This document shows positions 1 to 4,816 of a stretch of 6,851 bases of DNA, piece after piece. The translations under genes and the position numbers were made by a program. Source of the DNA: an uncultured Oscillibacter sp. (GTDB lineage Bacteria > Bacillota > Clostridia > Oscillospirales > Oscillospiraceae). Position 1 is the stretch's first letter, and each line of letters opens with the position of its first letter. The notes under the pieces were generated by a model. It did not search any database. It was given only the letters and a program-made list of their open reading frames with translations, and had not been told where the DNA came from. The stretch spans positions 1 through 6,851 of the forward strand of contig NZ_CAJTUX010000103.1 of assembly GCF_910579365.1 (NCBI RefSeq). The letters are read 5' to 3'.

Positions 1-125
1 GGTCCGGCACCACCGTCCTGGCCGCCGTGCTGGAGGGCTACACCGCCACCGGCATCGAGGTGACGGACGAGTATGCCCGCCTTGCCAGGGAGCGGATTGA
101 GCGGGAGCTGGCTGAGGCGGCGTGA
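1..125 (+). CDS. DNA methyltransferase, C-terminal end (partial, 5' end outside window)
   Basis: Reading the frame that starts at base 3 gives about 40 residues ending in TGA at 123-125. They begin SGTTVLAAVLEGYTATGIEV and continue with an acidic, arginine-rich helix (DEYARLARERIERE). A C-terminal GSGTT-type motif followed by a GIE(V/L) strand is the S-adenosylmethionine-binding motif I, placed last in N6-adenine and N4-cytosine methyltransferases of the DPPY-first (beta-type) order. The family call rests on this motif alone; target base and recognition site cannot be told. Such orphan methyltransferases are common on conjugative elements, where they are thought to protect the DNA from restriction. 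A promoter candidate lies after the stop, so the next gene may be expressed separately. Confidence 0.8.
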   Translation, partial: SGTTVLAAVLEGYTATGIEVTDEYARLARERIERELAEAA

Positions 126-143
126 ACTGTCTGCCGATTCTTC

Positions 144-172
144 TGGATATGGCCGGGACATGCTGGTATGAT
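144..172 (+). promoter_or_regulatory. Promoter candidate for the small VapD-type operon
   Basis: TGGATA at 144-149 (4 of 6 matches to TTGACA), a 17-base spacer, and TATGAT at 167-172 (5 of 6 matches to TATAAT). TG at 164-165 gives an extended -10 (TGGTATGAT). It lies in the gap after the methyltransferase stop and about 20 bases before the ribosome binding site of the next gene, a sensible place. Sigma-A-type sites occur by chance, so this is only a reasonable candidate. Confidence 0.4.
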
Positions 173-205
173 GTGGGCTACCAAATAAAAGGAGGGATAC
201 CGAGC

Positions 206-508
206 ATGAAAGTTCACATTTCCTTTGACAAAGCCGCTGTAGAGCGGCAGGGCCGCAGGCTGGAGGACGTCCACCGCACGGTCAAGACACTGTTCGCTGT
301 TCACGATCTCCCCTGCACAGATGACAGTGACGCCCTGGTCTTCCAGGACAGGGGCCATGGCGACGATTTCGCCATTATGTGGGACGTCATCCTGTCCCTG
401 CTGCGGGCGGACTGGTTCTTGGACTGCGCTGCCTCCTGCGTCTGGCAGGACGAGAACGGCGAGGAGGATGTGCTTGCCCAGGCCGGAAAGGCGGGTGAGA
501 AAACATGA
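206..508 (+). CDS. Conserved hypothetical 100-aa protein upstream of the VapD-like gene
   Basis: The start at ATG 206 is chosen because AAAAGGAGGG (187-196) precedes it at normal spacing; the frame stays open back to a GTG at 122, but that would place the promoter candidate inside the gene. The product is acidic and soluble with no signal peptide or membrane segment. A beta-strand-like start (KVHISFD, residues 2-8) is followed by a helix (about 10-32), a strand (DALVFQDRG, 42-50), a second helix (DDFAIMWDVILSLLRADWFL, 53-72) and two cysteines (74, 78) before an acidic tail. I recall similar small proteins in Clostridial mobile elements but know no assigned function. The order of elements, and ISFD itself, recall the VapD-like product two genes downstream, so it may be a divergent relative or partner. 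The stop overlaps the next ATG (ATGA at 505-508). Confidence 0.8.
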   Translation: MKVHISFDKAAVERQGRRLEDVHRTVKTLFAVHDLPCTDDSDALVFQDRGHGDDFAIMWDVILSLLRADWFLDCAASCVWQDENGEEDVLAQAGKAGEKT

Positions 509-603
509 CGGATGATTTTCCTGGCGGATGGCGCAAAGGAGATATCTGCTATCTTATTACAAGCAGAGCCAAGGAGAAAAGGGGCTGGACCGATGATCCG
601 TGA
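505..603 (+). CDS. Possible 32-aa micro-protein, ATGA-coupled
   Basis: ATG 505 overlaps the stop of the upstream gene (ATGA), the classic arrangement for translational coupling, and the frame runs to TGA at 601-603. The peptide is MTDDFPGGWRKGDICYLITS followed by a charged end (RAKEKRGWTDDP). A GGTGAG stretch at 493-498 could serve as a weak ribosome binding site. It fills the otherwise empty space before the VapD-like gene, whose own ribosome binding site begins 12 bases after the stop. I do not recognise the peptide. It could be an antitoxin-like or leader peptide, or the remnant of a longer decayed gene; a chance ORF is also possible at this length. Confidence 0.35.
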   Translation: MTDDFPGGWRKGDICYLITSRAKEKRGWTDDP

Positions 604-627
604 AGAAAGCACACAAGGAGATTTAAT

Positions 628-1019
628 ATGGGGATGACACGAAAGCAGATCAGCTTCGATCTGAGCCAGGATGCGCTGAAGCGGTATTATCCTCACAAGG
701 AGGCAGGCCAGGACTCGCAGTTCTTCAAGCGGGCCTATAAGGACATCCGGCGCTTCATGGAAGCCAACGGCTTTGAGCGGCGGCAATACTCTGTGTATGT
801 CTCCTTGCAACAACGGACCTCGCTGGACGTCGCTCTCCTGGCCCAGCGGATGGGAGAGGCCCTCCCCTGGCTGCGGCTGTGCGTCAAGGACATAACGGTT
901 ACGAACATCGGAGCGCGGCATAGCCTTCTGGGCTGCTGCGCTCCGATGCGCTGTCCGCCGAACTCCTGCCGCCTGTTTCCAAAGTGCCTCATAAAAAGAG
1001 AAAAATGCCGGAGCGATAG
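628..1019 (+). pseudogene. VapD-like (Cas2-fold) RNase gene, apparently frameshifted
   Basis: ATG 628 follows AAGGAG (615-620) with a 7-base spacer. Residues 1-102 look like the VapD family, Cas2-related ferredoxin-fold endoribonucleases found as toxins or plasmid-borne virulence-associated proteins: KQISFDL (6-12), YKDIRRFMEANGF (37-49), SVYVS (55-59), LPWLRLCVKDITVTNIG (79-95). After HSLLG the frame turns into an unlikely Cys/Arg-rich tail running to 1146, into the opposite-strand gene. In the -1 frame from 930 the reading GLLRSDALSAELLPPVSKVP follows and stops at TAG 1017-1019, 12 bases before the neighbour's end. One G lost from the run at 930-932 explains this and would restore a 130-aa protein. 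The family's conserved aspartate near the N-terminus is present (D11). The gene may be inactivated, or the base loss may be a sequencing error; the extended 172-aa product could also be made. Confidence 0.75.
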
Positions 1020-1031
1020 ACGGGAGAAGCG

Positions 1032-1619
1032 CTATTCAACAGCGGAACCGGATATCAGCTTTTCCCGCAGTCCCTTCGTGTACTGGACTTCATATGTGCC
1101 ATGGGCCAAGTCAAAACACGCCAGCTTTCCACTGGCGTCAATGTAGACATAGTGGTAGGAGATTGGTGCTTTATTCTCTTCGCACAATGCTTCCAGCAGC
1201 GGTTCCAATTCGTGATTCTCCAGAGTGTGCCGGTCCGAGTAGAGGAACAGGTCGTAGTGCCCCAGAAACGCATATCCGGCATTCAGTTTTTTCAGCTTTT
1301 TGCGGAAAGGCTCAATGAATCCGGCGGCAGGGAGAGGGTTGATGACAAAGGTCTGCCATGCGTGATACTCAATGCCGCATTTTGCGCACAGCTCCAGGAT
1401 TCTGTCCGACGGAACCTGATATGGCTGGCTCATGGCAATTTCCGTCACAAGCCGCTCAAAGGTTTCTCCGTTCACAGAGGTAACCTCTATACCGGCTTCT
1501 CCGTCCGCGGTCTGAAGGTCCGGTTTATCCCGCAGGAGCAGCGTTCCGTAGCGGCCGCCGTACACCGCTTCCAATACGTATTTAGCATATACCTCATACG
1601 GGCTGGTGTGTCTGGACAC
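1032..1619 (-). CDS. Hypothetical protein with PD...EVT residues (possible PD-(D/E)XK-like nuclease)
   Basis: The GTG at 1619 is preferred as start. An AGGGGGG ribosome binding site (revealed on the minus strand at about 1634-1628) sits 8 bases before it, and a TATAAT box (1655-1650) lies inside the longer frame that begins at ATG 1667. The product has 195 residues, no signal peptide and no membrane segment. The stretch LLLRDKPDL (27-35) followed by GIEVTSV (43-49) recalls the D-x(n)-E-x-K core of PD-(D/E)XK nucleases, with T47 where lysine is usual. The C-terminal part holds several strand-like segments (YAFLGHYDLFLYSD 116-129; SYHYVYIDASGKLACFDLA 154-172). I do not recognise the family, and the nuclease link is inference from one motif. 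It converges on the VapD-like gene with only 12 bases between, and is a single-gene unit, as cargo or defence genes often are. Confidence 0.8.
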   Translation of the reverse strand: MSRHTSPYEVYAKYVLEAVYGGRYGTLLLRDKPDLQTADGEAGIEVTSVNGETFERLVTEIAMSQPYQVPSDRILELCAKCGIEYHAWQTFVINPLPAAGFIEPFRKKLKKLNAGYAFLGHYDLFLYSDRHTLENHELEPLLEALCEENKAPISYHYVYIDASGKLACFDLAHGTYEVQYTKGLREKLISGSAVE

Positions 1620-1649
1620 AGTGCATTCCCCCCTATACCATGATGAAAC

Positions 1650-1655
1650 ATTATA
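1650..1655 (-). promoter_or_regulatory. -10 box candidate for the minus-strand gene ending at 1032
   Basis: A perfect TATAAT is read on the minus strand (ATTATA on the plus strand at 1650-1655). It lies about 30 bases before the GTG at 1619 and upstream of the AGGGGGG ribosome binding site, leaving a short normal 5' leader. No good -35 box is seen at 16-18 bases, so an activator or another arrangement may be needed. Its position supports the shorter start. Confidence 0.45.
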
Positions 1656-1665
1656 CTCCAACACC

Positions 1666-1694
1666 ATTACATTTCATAGTCGAAATTCTAAAAT
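1666..1694 (+). promoter_or_regulatory. Promoter candidate for the large ICE gene
   Basis: ATTACA (1666-1671, 4 of 6 to TTGACA), 17-base spacer, TAAAAT (1689-1694, 5 of 6 to TATAAT). Transcription would start near 1701, giving a leader of about 40 bases before the start proposed at 1741, with the ribosome binding site at 1724-1731. It is back-to-back with the minus-strand -10 box at 1650-1655, in a locally AT-rich stretch that contrasts with the GC-rich genes on both sides. Confidence 0.4.
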
Positions 1695-1723
1695 CAACAG
1701 TGAAAGCTGTCAGAAGATTTTGC

Positions 1724-1743
1724 AGAGGAGGTGTGCAGCTATC
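1724..1743 (+). promoter_or_regulatory. Strong ribosome binding site before a non-standard ATC start
   Basis: AGAGGAGG at 1724-1731 is a near-perfect anti-Shine-Dalgarno match. Nine bases later comes ATC (1741-1743) in the frame of the large gene. No in-frame ATG, GTG or TTG lies between the site and this codon. The nearest in-frame TTG (1720) is upstream of the site, and the next in-frame ATG (near 1789) is deep in conserved sequence with a poorly spaced AAGGA. The site therefore decides the start and suggests either true ATC initiation or a recent ATG-to-ATC change. Confidence 0.55.
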
Positions 1744-3408
1744 AACTACTACATCATCAACGAGGAGCAGGCCCGCCGGGCCAAGGAAATGAACAGCTTC
1801 TACGATTATAAAGAGGGCAGCGCCACAGCGGAATACCGGAGGTCCGTGGATGCCGCCGCCCGGATCGCGGAGGAGCAGAAGCGAAAGGTGGACCCCATTC
1901 ACCATGAGCGGATTGACCGTTTGCTGGACGTATACGCCCGCAAACTGGCGGAGAACATCAATAAGCAAAACGCCATCGCCGCCCGCGTTCCGTCCATTCT
2001 GGTGGCCGGAGGAAGCAATTTCCCGGTTCGTAAAAAAGAAAAGCAGAACCGGGCGGACGACACGGCCATGGCGGAGTGGCGGGAGATCCAGGGAATCCTG
2101 GACAAAATCCGCGGCAGAGGCAAAGGCGGCATCAGCGCCGACGACCCGGAGGCTGTCCAGAAGCTGAAAGCCAAGCTGGAGGCCCTGGAGCGGGACCAGG
2201 AGTCCATGAAGGCCGTGAACGCCTACTACCGCAAGCACAAGACCTTGGAGGGCTGTCCTGGTTTGGACCCGGTTCAGATCGAGAAGCTGAGGGCTTCCAT
2301 GACTCGTGACTGGCATCCGGAACCGAAGCCCTATCCGAGTTTCCGCCTCACCAATAACAACGCCATGATCCGCCAGACGAAGAAACGGATTGAGGAACTG
2401 TCCGCCAAAAAAGAAGTTGAATTTGAGGGCTGGGCCTTCGAGGGCGGCGTGGTGAAGATGGATGTGCAGGCCAACCGGCTCCAAGTGTTCTTCGATGAAA
2501 AACCGGATCGGGATACCTGCTCGGCCATGCGGCACGGCGGTTTCCGATGGGCGCCCAGCGTGGGGGCATGGCAGAGGCAGCTCACCGACAACGCCATCTA
2601 CGCCGCCAAGCACCTGGACTGCCTCCGGCCCCTGTCTGGGGAGCAGCCCGCGCAGGAACAGGCCGGACCTGCGCGGGAAGTGCCGCAGGGTGACGGCGGC
2701 GGGTGGAGCTTCTACATCATCGCAGACCTGAAAACCTGGGCGGACAACGCAGAAAACCGCAGTCCGGTGGAACATTTCCCTTCTTTTGAAGCGGCAAAAG
2801 CCCGGTTTGACGAACTGCGGAGTGAACCTTATAACAACGAGGCCGCCGAACCCAGCCCGGATGGACGGCCTCCCGCCCGGCTGACCCTGGGCATTGAGAG
2901 TGGGGACGGTCTCAGCGCCGCCGACATTCTCCAGGTACGCCAGGGTCGGAATTGCCTTGTGACCGACTTCACCTGTATGGACCGGCTGCGGGCGGACCCG
3001 GCTGTACCGGAAATCCTGGGCCGGGTTTCCCGGGAAATCGGCTTTGATCTGGTGCAGCCTCCCGGCTGCCCGCCCATTCTCTTTGAGGAGTGGGATAACC
3101 CATATTTCCCCACTGTTACGGCTGGAAGCATCGCCGCGCGAATCTATGACCTGGGCCGGCAGTGCATCCCCGAGGACTTTGCGGACGAAACATCCCGAGC
3201 GGGGAGGGTTGCCGTTTTTGCCCGGATGCTTCAAAAAGGAGGAACCGGCGGCGCCAGGGAGATCGCGCTGGCCGTGTCCGGCATAGCGATGGATGGGGAC
3301 GAGGCTGTACAGGCAGAGGCCAATGCGATCATCCAGGATATTGCCGCATATGGGCTCAAAGAAAAAGCGCCGGAAAAAGAGCGGCGCAAATCATCACAAG
3401 AGCGGTAA
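1741..3408 (+). CDS. Large multidomain ICE protein (YodL-like C-terminal part), probable ATC start
   Basis: The frame opens at GTG 1606, but AGAGGAGG (1724-1731) lies inside it and points, at 9 bases, to ATC 1741. From there the product is 555 residues beginning NYYIINEEQARRAKEMNSF, which is how I remember homologues starting, with ATG. Residues 20-190 are charged and helical (KEGSATAEYRRSVDAAARIA; SNFPVRKKEKQNRADD; GGISADDPEAVQKLKAKLEA; NAYYRKHKTL). A compact module follows at 228-292 (FEGWAFEGG, NRLQVFFDEKPD, GGFRWAPSVGAWQRQLTDNA). A YodL-like region at 322-440 contains FYIIADLKTWADNAENRSPV and ARLTLGIESGDGLSAADILQ. Residues 445-540 are a further helical domain, and the tail is basic. It is soluble with no signal peptide. 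Such proteins recur in Clostridial conjugative elements without known function; a role in element maintenance or replication is guesswork. The domain names are from memory. Confidence 0.8.
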   Translation: MNYYIINEEQARRAKEMNSFYDYKEGSATAEYRRSVDAAARIAEEQKRKVDPIHHERIDRLLDVYARKLAENINKQNAIAARVPSILVAGGSNFPVRKKEKQNRADDTAMAEWREIQGILDKIRGRGKGGISADDPEAVQKLKAKLEALERDQESMKAVNAYYRKHKTLEGCPGLDPVQIEKLRASMTRDWHPEPKPYPSFRLTNNNAMIRQTKKRIEELSAKKEVEFEGWAFEGGVVKMDVQANRLQVFFDEKPDRDTCSAMRHGGFRWAPSVGAWQRQLTDNAIYAAKHLDCLRPLSGEQPAQEQAGPAREVPQGDGGGWSFYIIADLKTWADNAENRSPVEHFPSFEAAKARFDELRSEPYNNEAAEPSPDGRPPARLTLGIESGDGLSAADILQVRQGRNCLVTDFTCMDRLRADPAVPEILGRVSREIGFDLVQPPGCPPILFEEWDNPYFPTVTAGSIAARIYDLGRQCIPEDFADETSRAGRVAVFARMLQKGGTGGAREIALAVSGIAMDGDEAVQAEANAIIQDIAAYGLKEKAPEKERRKSSQER

Positions 3409-3414
3409 CGTCAG

Positions 3415-3445
3415 GGGCTGGGTGTTATGTACTAGCACCCAGCCC
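3415..3445 (+). terminator. Strong hairpin after the large ICE gene (terminator-like, no U tract)
   Basis: GGGCTGGGTG (3415-3424) and CACCCAGCCC (3436-3445) are perfect 10-base inverted arms around an 11-base loop, seven bases after the stop of the large gene. The flanks extend the pairing (CAG before, CTG after) with one bulged G. No run of T follows, so it is not a textbook intrinsic terminator; it may stabilise the mRNA end, act as a weak terminator, or be a protein-binding site. Confidence 0.5.
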
Positions 3446-3455
3446 TGTCTGCCAA

Positions 3456-3475
3456 GGGGGTTATATGTAACACCC
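3456..3475 (+). repeat. Second, weaker inverted repeat before the small ICE gene
   Basis: GGGG-GTTA (3456-3463) can pair with TAAC-A-CCC (3468-3475): 4 base pairs, one mismatch (G3459 with A3472), then 3 more, around the loop TATG. The sequence resembles the hairpin just upstream (both contain GTTAT and end in CACCC), suggesting a degenerate duplication. It ends about 12 bases before the ribosome binding site of the gene at 3499, so it could affect translation. Confidence 0.3.
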
Positions 3476-3498
3476 TCGCTCTGGAAAAGGAGGATACG

Positions 3499-3894
3499 AT
3501 GGCGGTATCCACGATCTATACCCATTTTCATTTCAAGGCCAATCGTCTGCGGGATTTGCAGAACAACACAAAGGACAAGCCCATTCGCATCGAGGTTGTC
3601 AAGGTTGTTGAGCTGACCGAGAAGCAATTCCGACATTTTTCCGCGCATATGTTGGAGGACATGCCCTTTATTATCGAAAACAGGAACCTGATGCGTGAGG
3701 TTGACGGCGTGTATCATTGCCTTTTAGTGTGCGTCAAAAATCATCGGGGCGGCATTTTGGTGGAGAGCGAGGGCTACAATTACGCCCGCTACGCGGCAGA
3801 CGTACTGGATAAATCGGCTCTGGACCTGCGGGACGTGCCGGTGGACCACTATGATCTGAAGCTCCGGCAGCCACCCTCGGGGCCGGAGCGGTGA
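3499..3894 (+). CDS. Conserved small ICE protein, 131 aa, function unknown
   Basis: ATG 3499 follows AAAAGGAGG (3485-3493) at ideal spacing. The product starts MAVSTIYTHFHFKANRLRDL and then KPIRIEVVKVVELTEKQFRH; a further segment (about 91-100) reads GGILVESEGYNYARYAADVL. It is soluble, with no signal peptide or membrane segment. I recall close relatives carrying the same opening (IYTHFHFKANRLRDLQN) in many Clostridial conjugative elements, listed as a domain of unknown function (possibly DUF6329; the number is unverified). The central histidines (H40-H50 region, FRHFSAH) and the mixed alpha/beta pattern do not betray a known catalytic site. It probably belongs to the element backbone together with the large gene before it, separated only by the two hairpins. 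Confidence 0.85.
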   Translation: MAVSTIYTHFHFKANRLRDLQNNTKDKPIRIEVVKVVELTEKQFRHFSAHMLEDMPFIIENRNLMREVDGVYHCLLVCVKNHRGGILVESEGYNYARYAADVLDKSALDLRDVPVDHYDLKLRQPPSGPER

Positions 3895-3915
3895 GAGTGA
3901 TCCTCTCGAAACCGC

Positions 3916-3932
3916 GGCCGCCTCCTGCGGCC
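3916..3932 (+). repeat. Inverted repeat 1 of the gene-free hairpin cluster
   Basis: GGCCGC (3916-3921) and GCGGCC (3927-3932) pair around the 5-base loop CTCCT. It begins 22 bases after the stop of the small ICE gene and could act as that gene's transcript end, although no T run follows. It is the first of at least five inverted repeats within 170 bases. Confidence 0.5.
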
Positions 3933-3961
3933 ATTCCAATCAGCCCTTCCGCTTGAAAACG

Positions 3962-3980
3962 GCCCCGCCAGAGGCGGGGC
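3962..3980 (+). repeat. Perfect hairpin 2 (AGA loop)
   Basis: GCCCCGCC (3962-3969) and GGCGGGGC (3973-3980) pair perfectly over 8 bases with the 3-base loop AGA. Its 13-base core (3965-3977) is the exact reverse complement of the core of the next hairpin (3990-4002), so the two can pair with each other as well as with themselves. Confidence 0.8.
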
Positions 3981-3984
3981 AAGA

Positions 3985-4007
3985 CCCTGCCGCCTCTGGC
4001 GGCAGGG
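3985..4007 (+). repeat. Perfect hairpin 3 (TCT loop)
   Basis: CCCTGCCGCC (3985-3994) and GGCGGCAGGG (3998-4007) pair perfectly over 10 bases with loop TCT. The loop is complementary to the AGA loop of the hairpin that ends five bases upstream. This allows loop-loop contact or an alternative long duplex. No T tract follows. Confidence 0.8.
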
Positions 4008-4009
4008 CC

Positions 4010-4045
4010 GCAAGCATAGCGCAAATGTACATTTTGCGCGCTTGC
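4010..4045 (+). repeat. Interrupted palindrome around AAATGTACATTT (candidate oriT core or protein-binding site)
   Basis: GCAAGC (4010-4015) pairs with GCTTGC (4040-4045), and after a 3-base bulge (ATA) GCGCAAA (4019-4025) pairs with TTTGCGC (4033-4039). The centre AAATGTACATTT (4023-4034) is itself a perfect 12-base palindrome. The AT-rich centre in GC-rich DNA, with long imperfect arms, is typical of sites bound by relaxosome proteins or regulators. I have an impression of similar sequence next to conjugation genes in other Clostridial elements, unverified. With MobC encoded 1.6 kb downstream, an origin of transfer is a fair guess, but no nick site can be named. Confidence 0.6.
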
Positions 4046-4067
4046 AGGGGACAAACCCCTGACCCCT
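4045..4067 (+). repeat. CAGGGG/CCCCTG hairpin plus repeated CCCCT
   Basis: CAGGGG (4045-4050) pairs with CCCCTG (4056-4061) around ACAAA. A second CCCCT (4063-4067) follows after GA, so the right arm is partly duplicated and either copy could pair with the left arm. The left arm shares its first base with the end of the preceding palindrome, so the structures are directly abutted. Confidence 0.5.
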
Positions 4068-4088
4068 ATGCCGCCTGCGGGCGGATGG

Positions 4089-4106
4089 TTCCCGGCCCTA
4101 GGCCGG
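4089..4106 (-). terminator. Hairpin just after the YczE-like gene (terminator-like)
   Basis: CCGGCC (4092-4097) and GGCCGG (4101-4106) pair around CTA; the stem lengthens to eight pairs with one bulged C if TT (4089-4090) pairs with AA (4107-4108). On the minus strand it starts directly after the TAA stop at 4111-4109, the usual place for a terminator. No T run follows in that direction, so termination strength is uncertain. A further small repeat (CCGCC 4071-4075, GGCGG 4080-4084) lies beyond it. Confidence 0.4.
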
Positions 4107-4108
4107 AA

Positions 4109-4747
4109 TTACTCGAACCAGCCCCTCACCCGGCTGGACACAAAGGCGATGGCGGGACCCAGGCAGAAGCCGGTGATCAGCGTCGTAAGGCCCACCGTGG
4201 ACCCCAGCAGGAAACCAAGGGACAAAATCGAGATGTCCCACAGCATGCGGATCGCGCGGGCGCTCAGCCGGTTCGTGCGGGCCGCAATCAATTGCGGAAT
4301 CGCGTCGTAAGGAGCGACGCCCAGATCCACCACCATGTAAAACGCGGCGGCAATCAGAAACGCCGCCATGCTGACTGCGAACAGCACAATTCTGACCGTC
4401 ATGGACAGGCCCTCCGGCGGAATATGGGGGCTCATCAGCCACATGGTGAAGTCCGCCATATAGCCGACGCCCACCATATTGGCAACGGTGCCCACGCCGA
4501 TGCGGGAGAGGTCCAGTCGGATGACCGGGAGGAACATCAGCAGGTTAAATGCCAGTTGACAGGTTCCAAAGGAAATGCCCGTCCGGGCGGAAACGCCCAG
4601 AGTAAATGTCGAGCAGGGGTCCGTGCCGAACCCGACGGTCTTGAACACCGCCACGCAGACCCCGATCACAATCAGGCTGACGGTGAGGACAGCCAGTCTG
4701 CGTCCCATACGGGGACGGGTAAAATTTGCCGCAATCGCTTCCATCAT
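4109..4747 (-). CDS. YczE/YyaS/YitT-family integral membrane protein
   Basis: ATG 4747 is chosen: AGAGG lies 7 bases before it on the minus strand, and a near-consensus promoter (4816-4788) sits inside the longer open frame, ruling out an earlier start. The 212-aa product has about six hydrophobic segments (roughly residues 18-38, 59-77, 84-104, 117-140, 168-184, 187-206). Two related turns, GFGTDPCSTFTLG (39-51) and LGVAPYDAIPQL (142-153), mark the internal duplication typical of the YczE-type family (COG2364-like), conserved Firmicute membrane proteins of unknown transport role. Basic residues at 11-17 (RPRMGRR) fit a cytoplasmic N-terminus. It runs against its neighbours with its own promoter and a hairpin after the stop, so it looks like an independent cargo gene placed between the hairpin cluster and the PP-loop/mobC unit. 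Confidence 0.88.
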   Translation of the reverse strand: MMEAIAANFTRPRMGRRLAVLTVSLIVIGVCVAVFKTVGFGTDPCSTFTLGVSARTGISFGTCQLAFNLLMFLPVIRLDLSRIGVGTVANMVGVGYMADFTMWLMSPHIPPEGLSMTVRIVLFAVSMAAFLIAAAFYMVVDLGVAPYDAIPQLIAARTNRLSARAIRMLWDISILSLGFLLGSTVGLTTLITGFCLGPAIAFVSSRVRGWFE

Positions 4748-4787
4748 AAACGCGCCTCTTTTCAGCGGAGAGATGACAACGGCTGAA

Positions 4788-4816
4788 ATTATACCATCGG
4801 GGCGCTGGGCCGTCAA
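4788..4816 (-). promoter_or_regulatory. Near-consensus promoter of the YczE-like gene
   Basis: On the minus strand TTGACG (4816-4811, 5 of 6 to consensus), a 17-base spacer, then a perfect TATAAT (4793-4788). Transcription should start near 4781, about 35 bases before the ATG at 4747, with AGAGG in between. It is the best promoter match in the window. Confidence 0.75.

Noticed and set aside
301..921. Minus-strand frame of 206 codons opposite the small operon
   Set aside because: It has no ribosome binding site or recognisable motif and covers two plus-strand genes with good starts.
1020..1146. Zero-frame continuation of the VapD-like gene to 1146 as its real C-terminus
   Set aside because: The residues are Cys/Arg-rich and antisense to a well-formed gene, while the shifted frame gives a plausible end at 1019.
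1651..3234. Long minus-strand open frame of 527 codons opposite the large ICE gene
   Set aside because: It is the antisense shadow of a GC-rich gene: no ribosome binding site, low-complexity Gly/Val/Leu-rich product, and the plus strand carries recognisable domains.
3415..3475. Standard intrinsic terminator
   Set aside because: No run of T follows either hairpin, so it is only called terminator-like.
3894..4108. CRISPR array in the repeat-rich gap
   Set aside because: The repeats are adjacent inverted repeats of different sequence, not evenly spaced identical direct repeats.
3953..4786. Plus-strand open frame of 277 codons over the hairpin cluster and YczE gene
   Set aside because: The product is rich in Arg, His, Gln and Asp without any fold, runs through several hairpins, and is antisense to a clear membrane protein.
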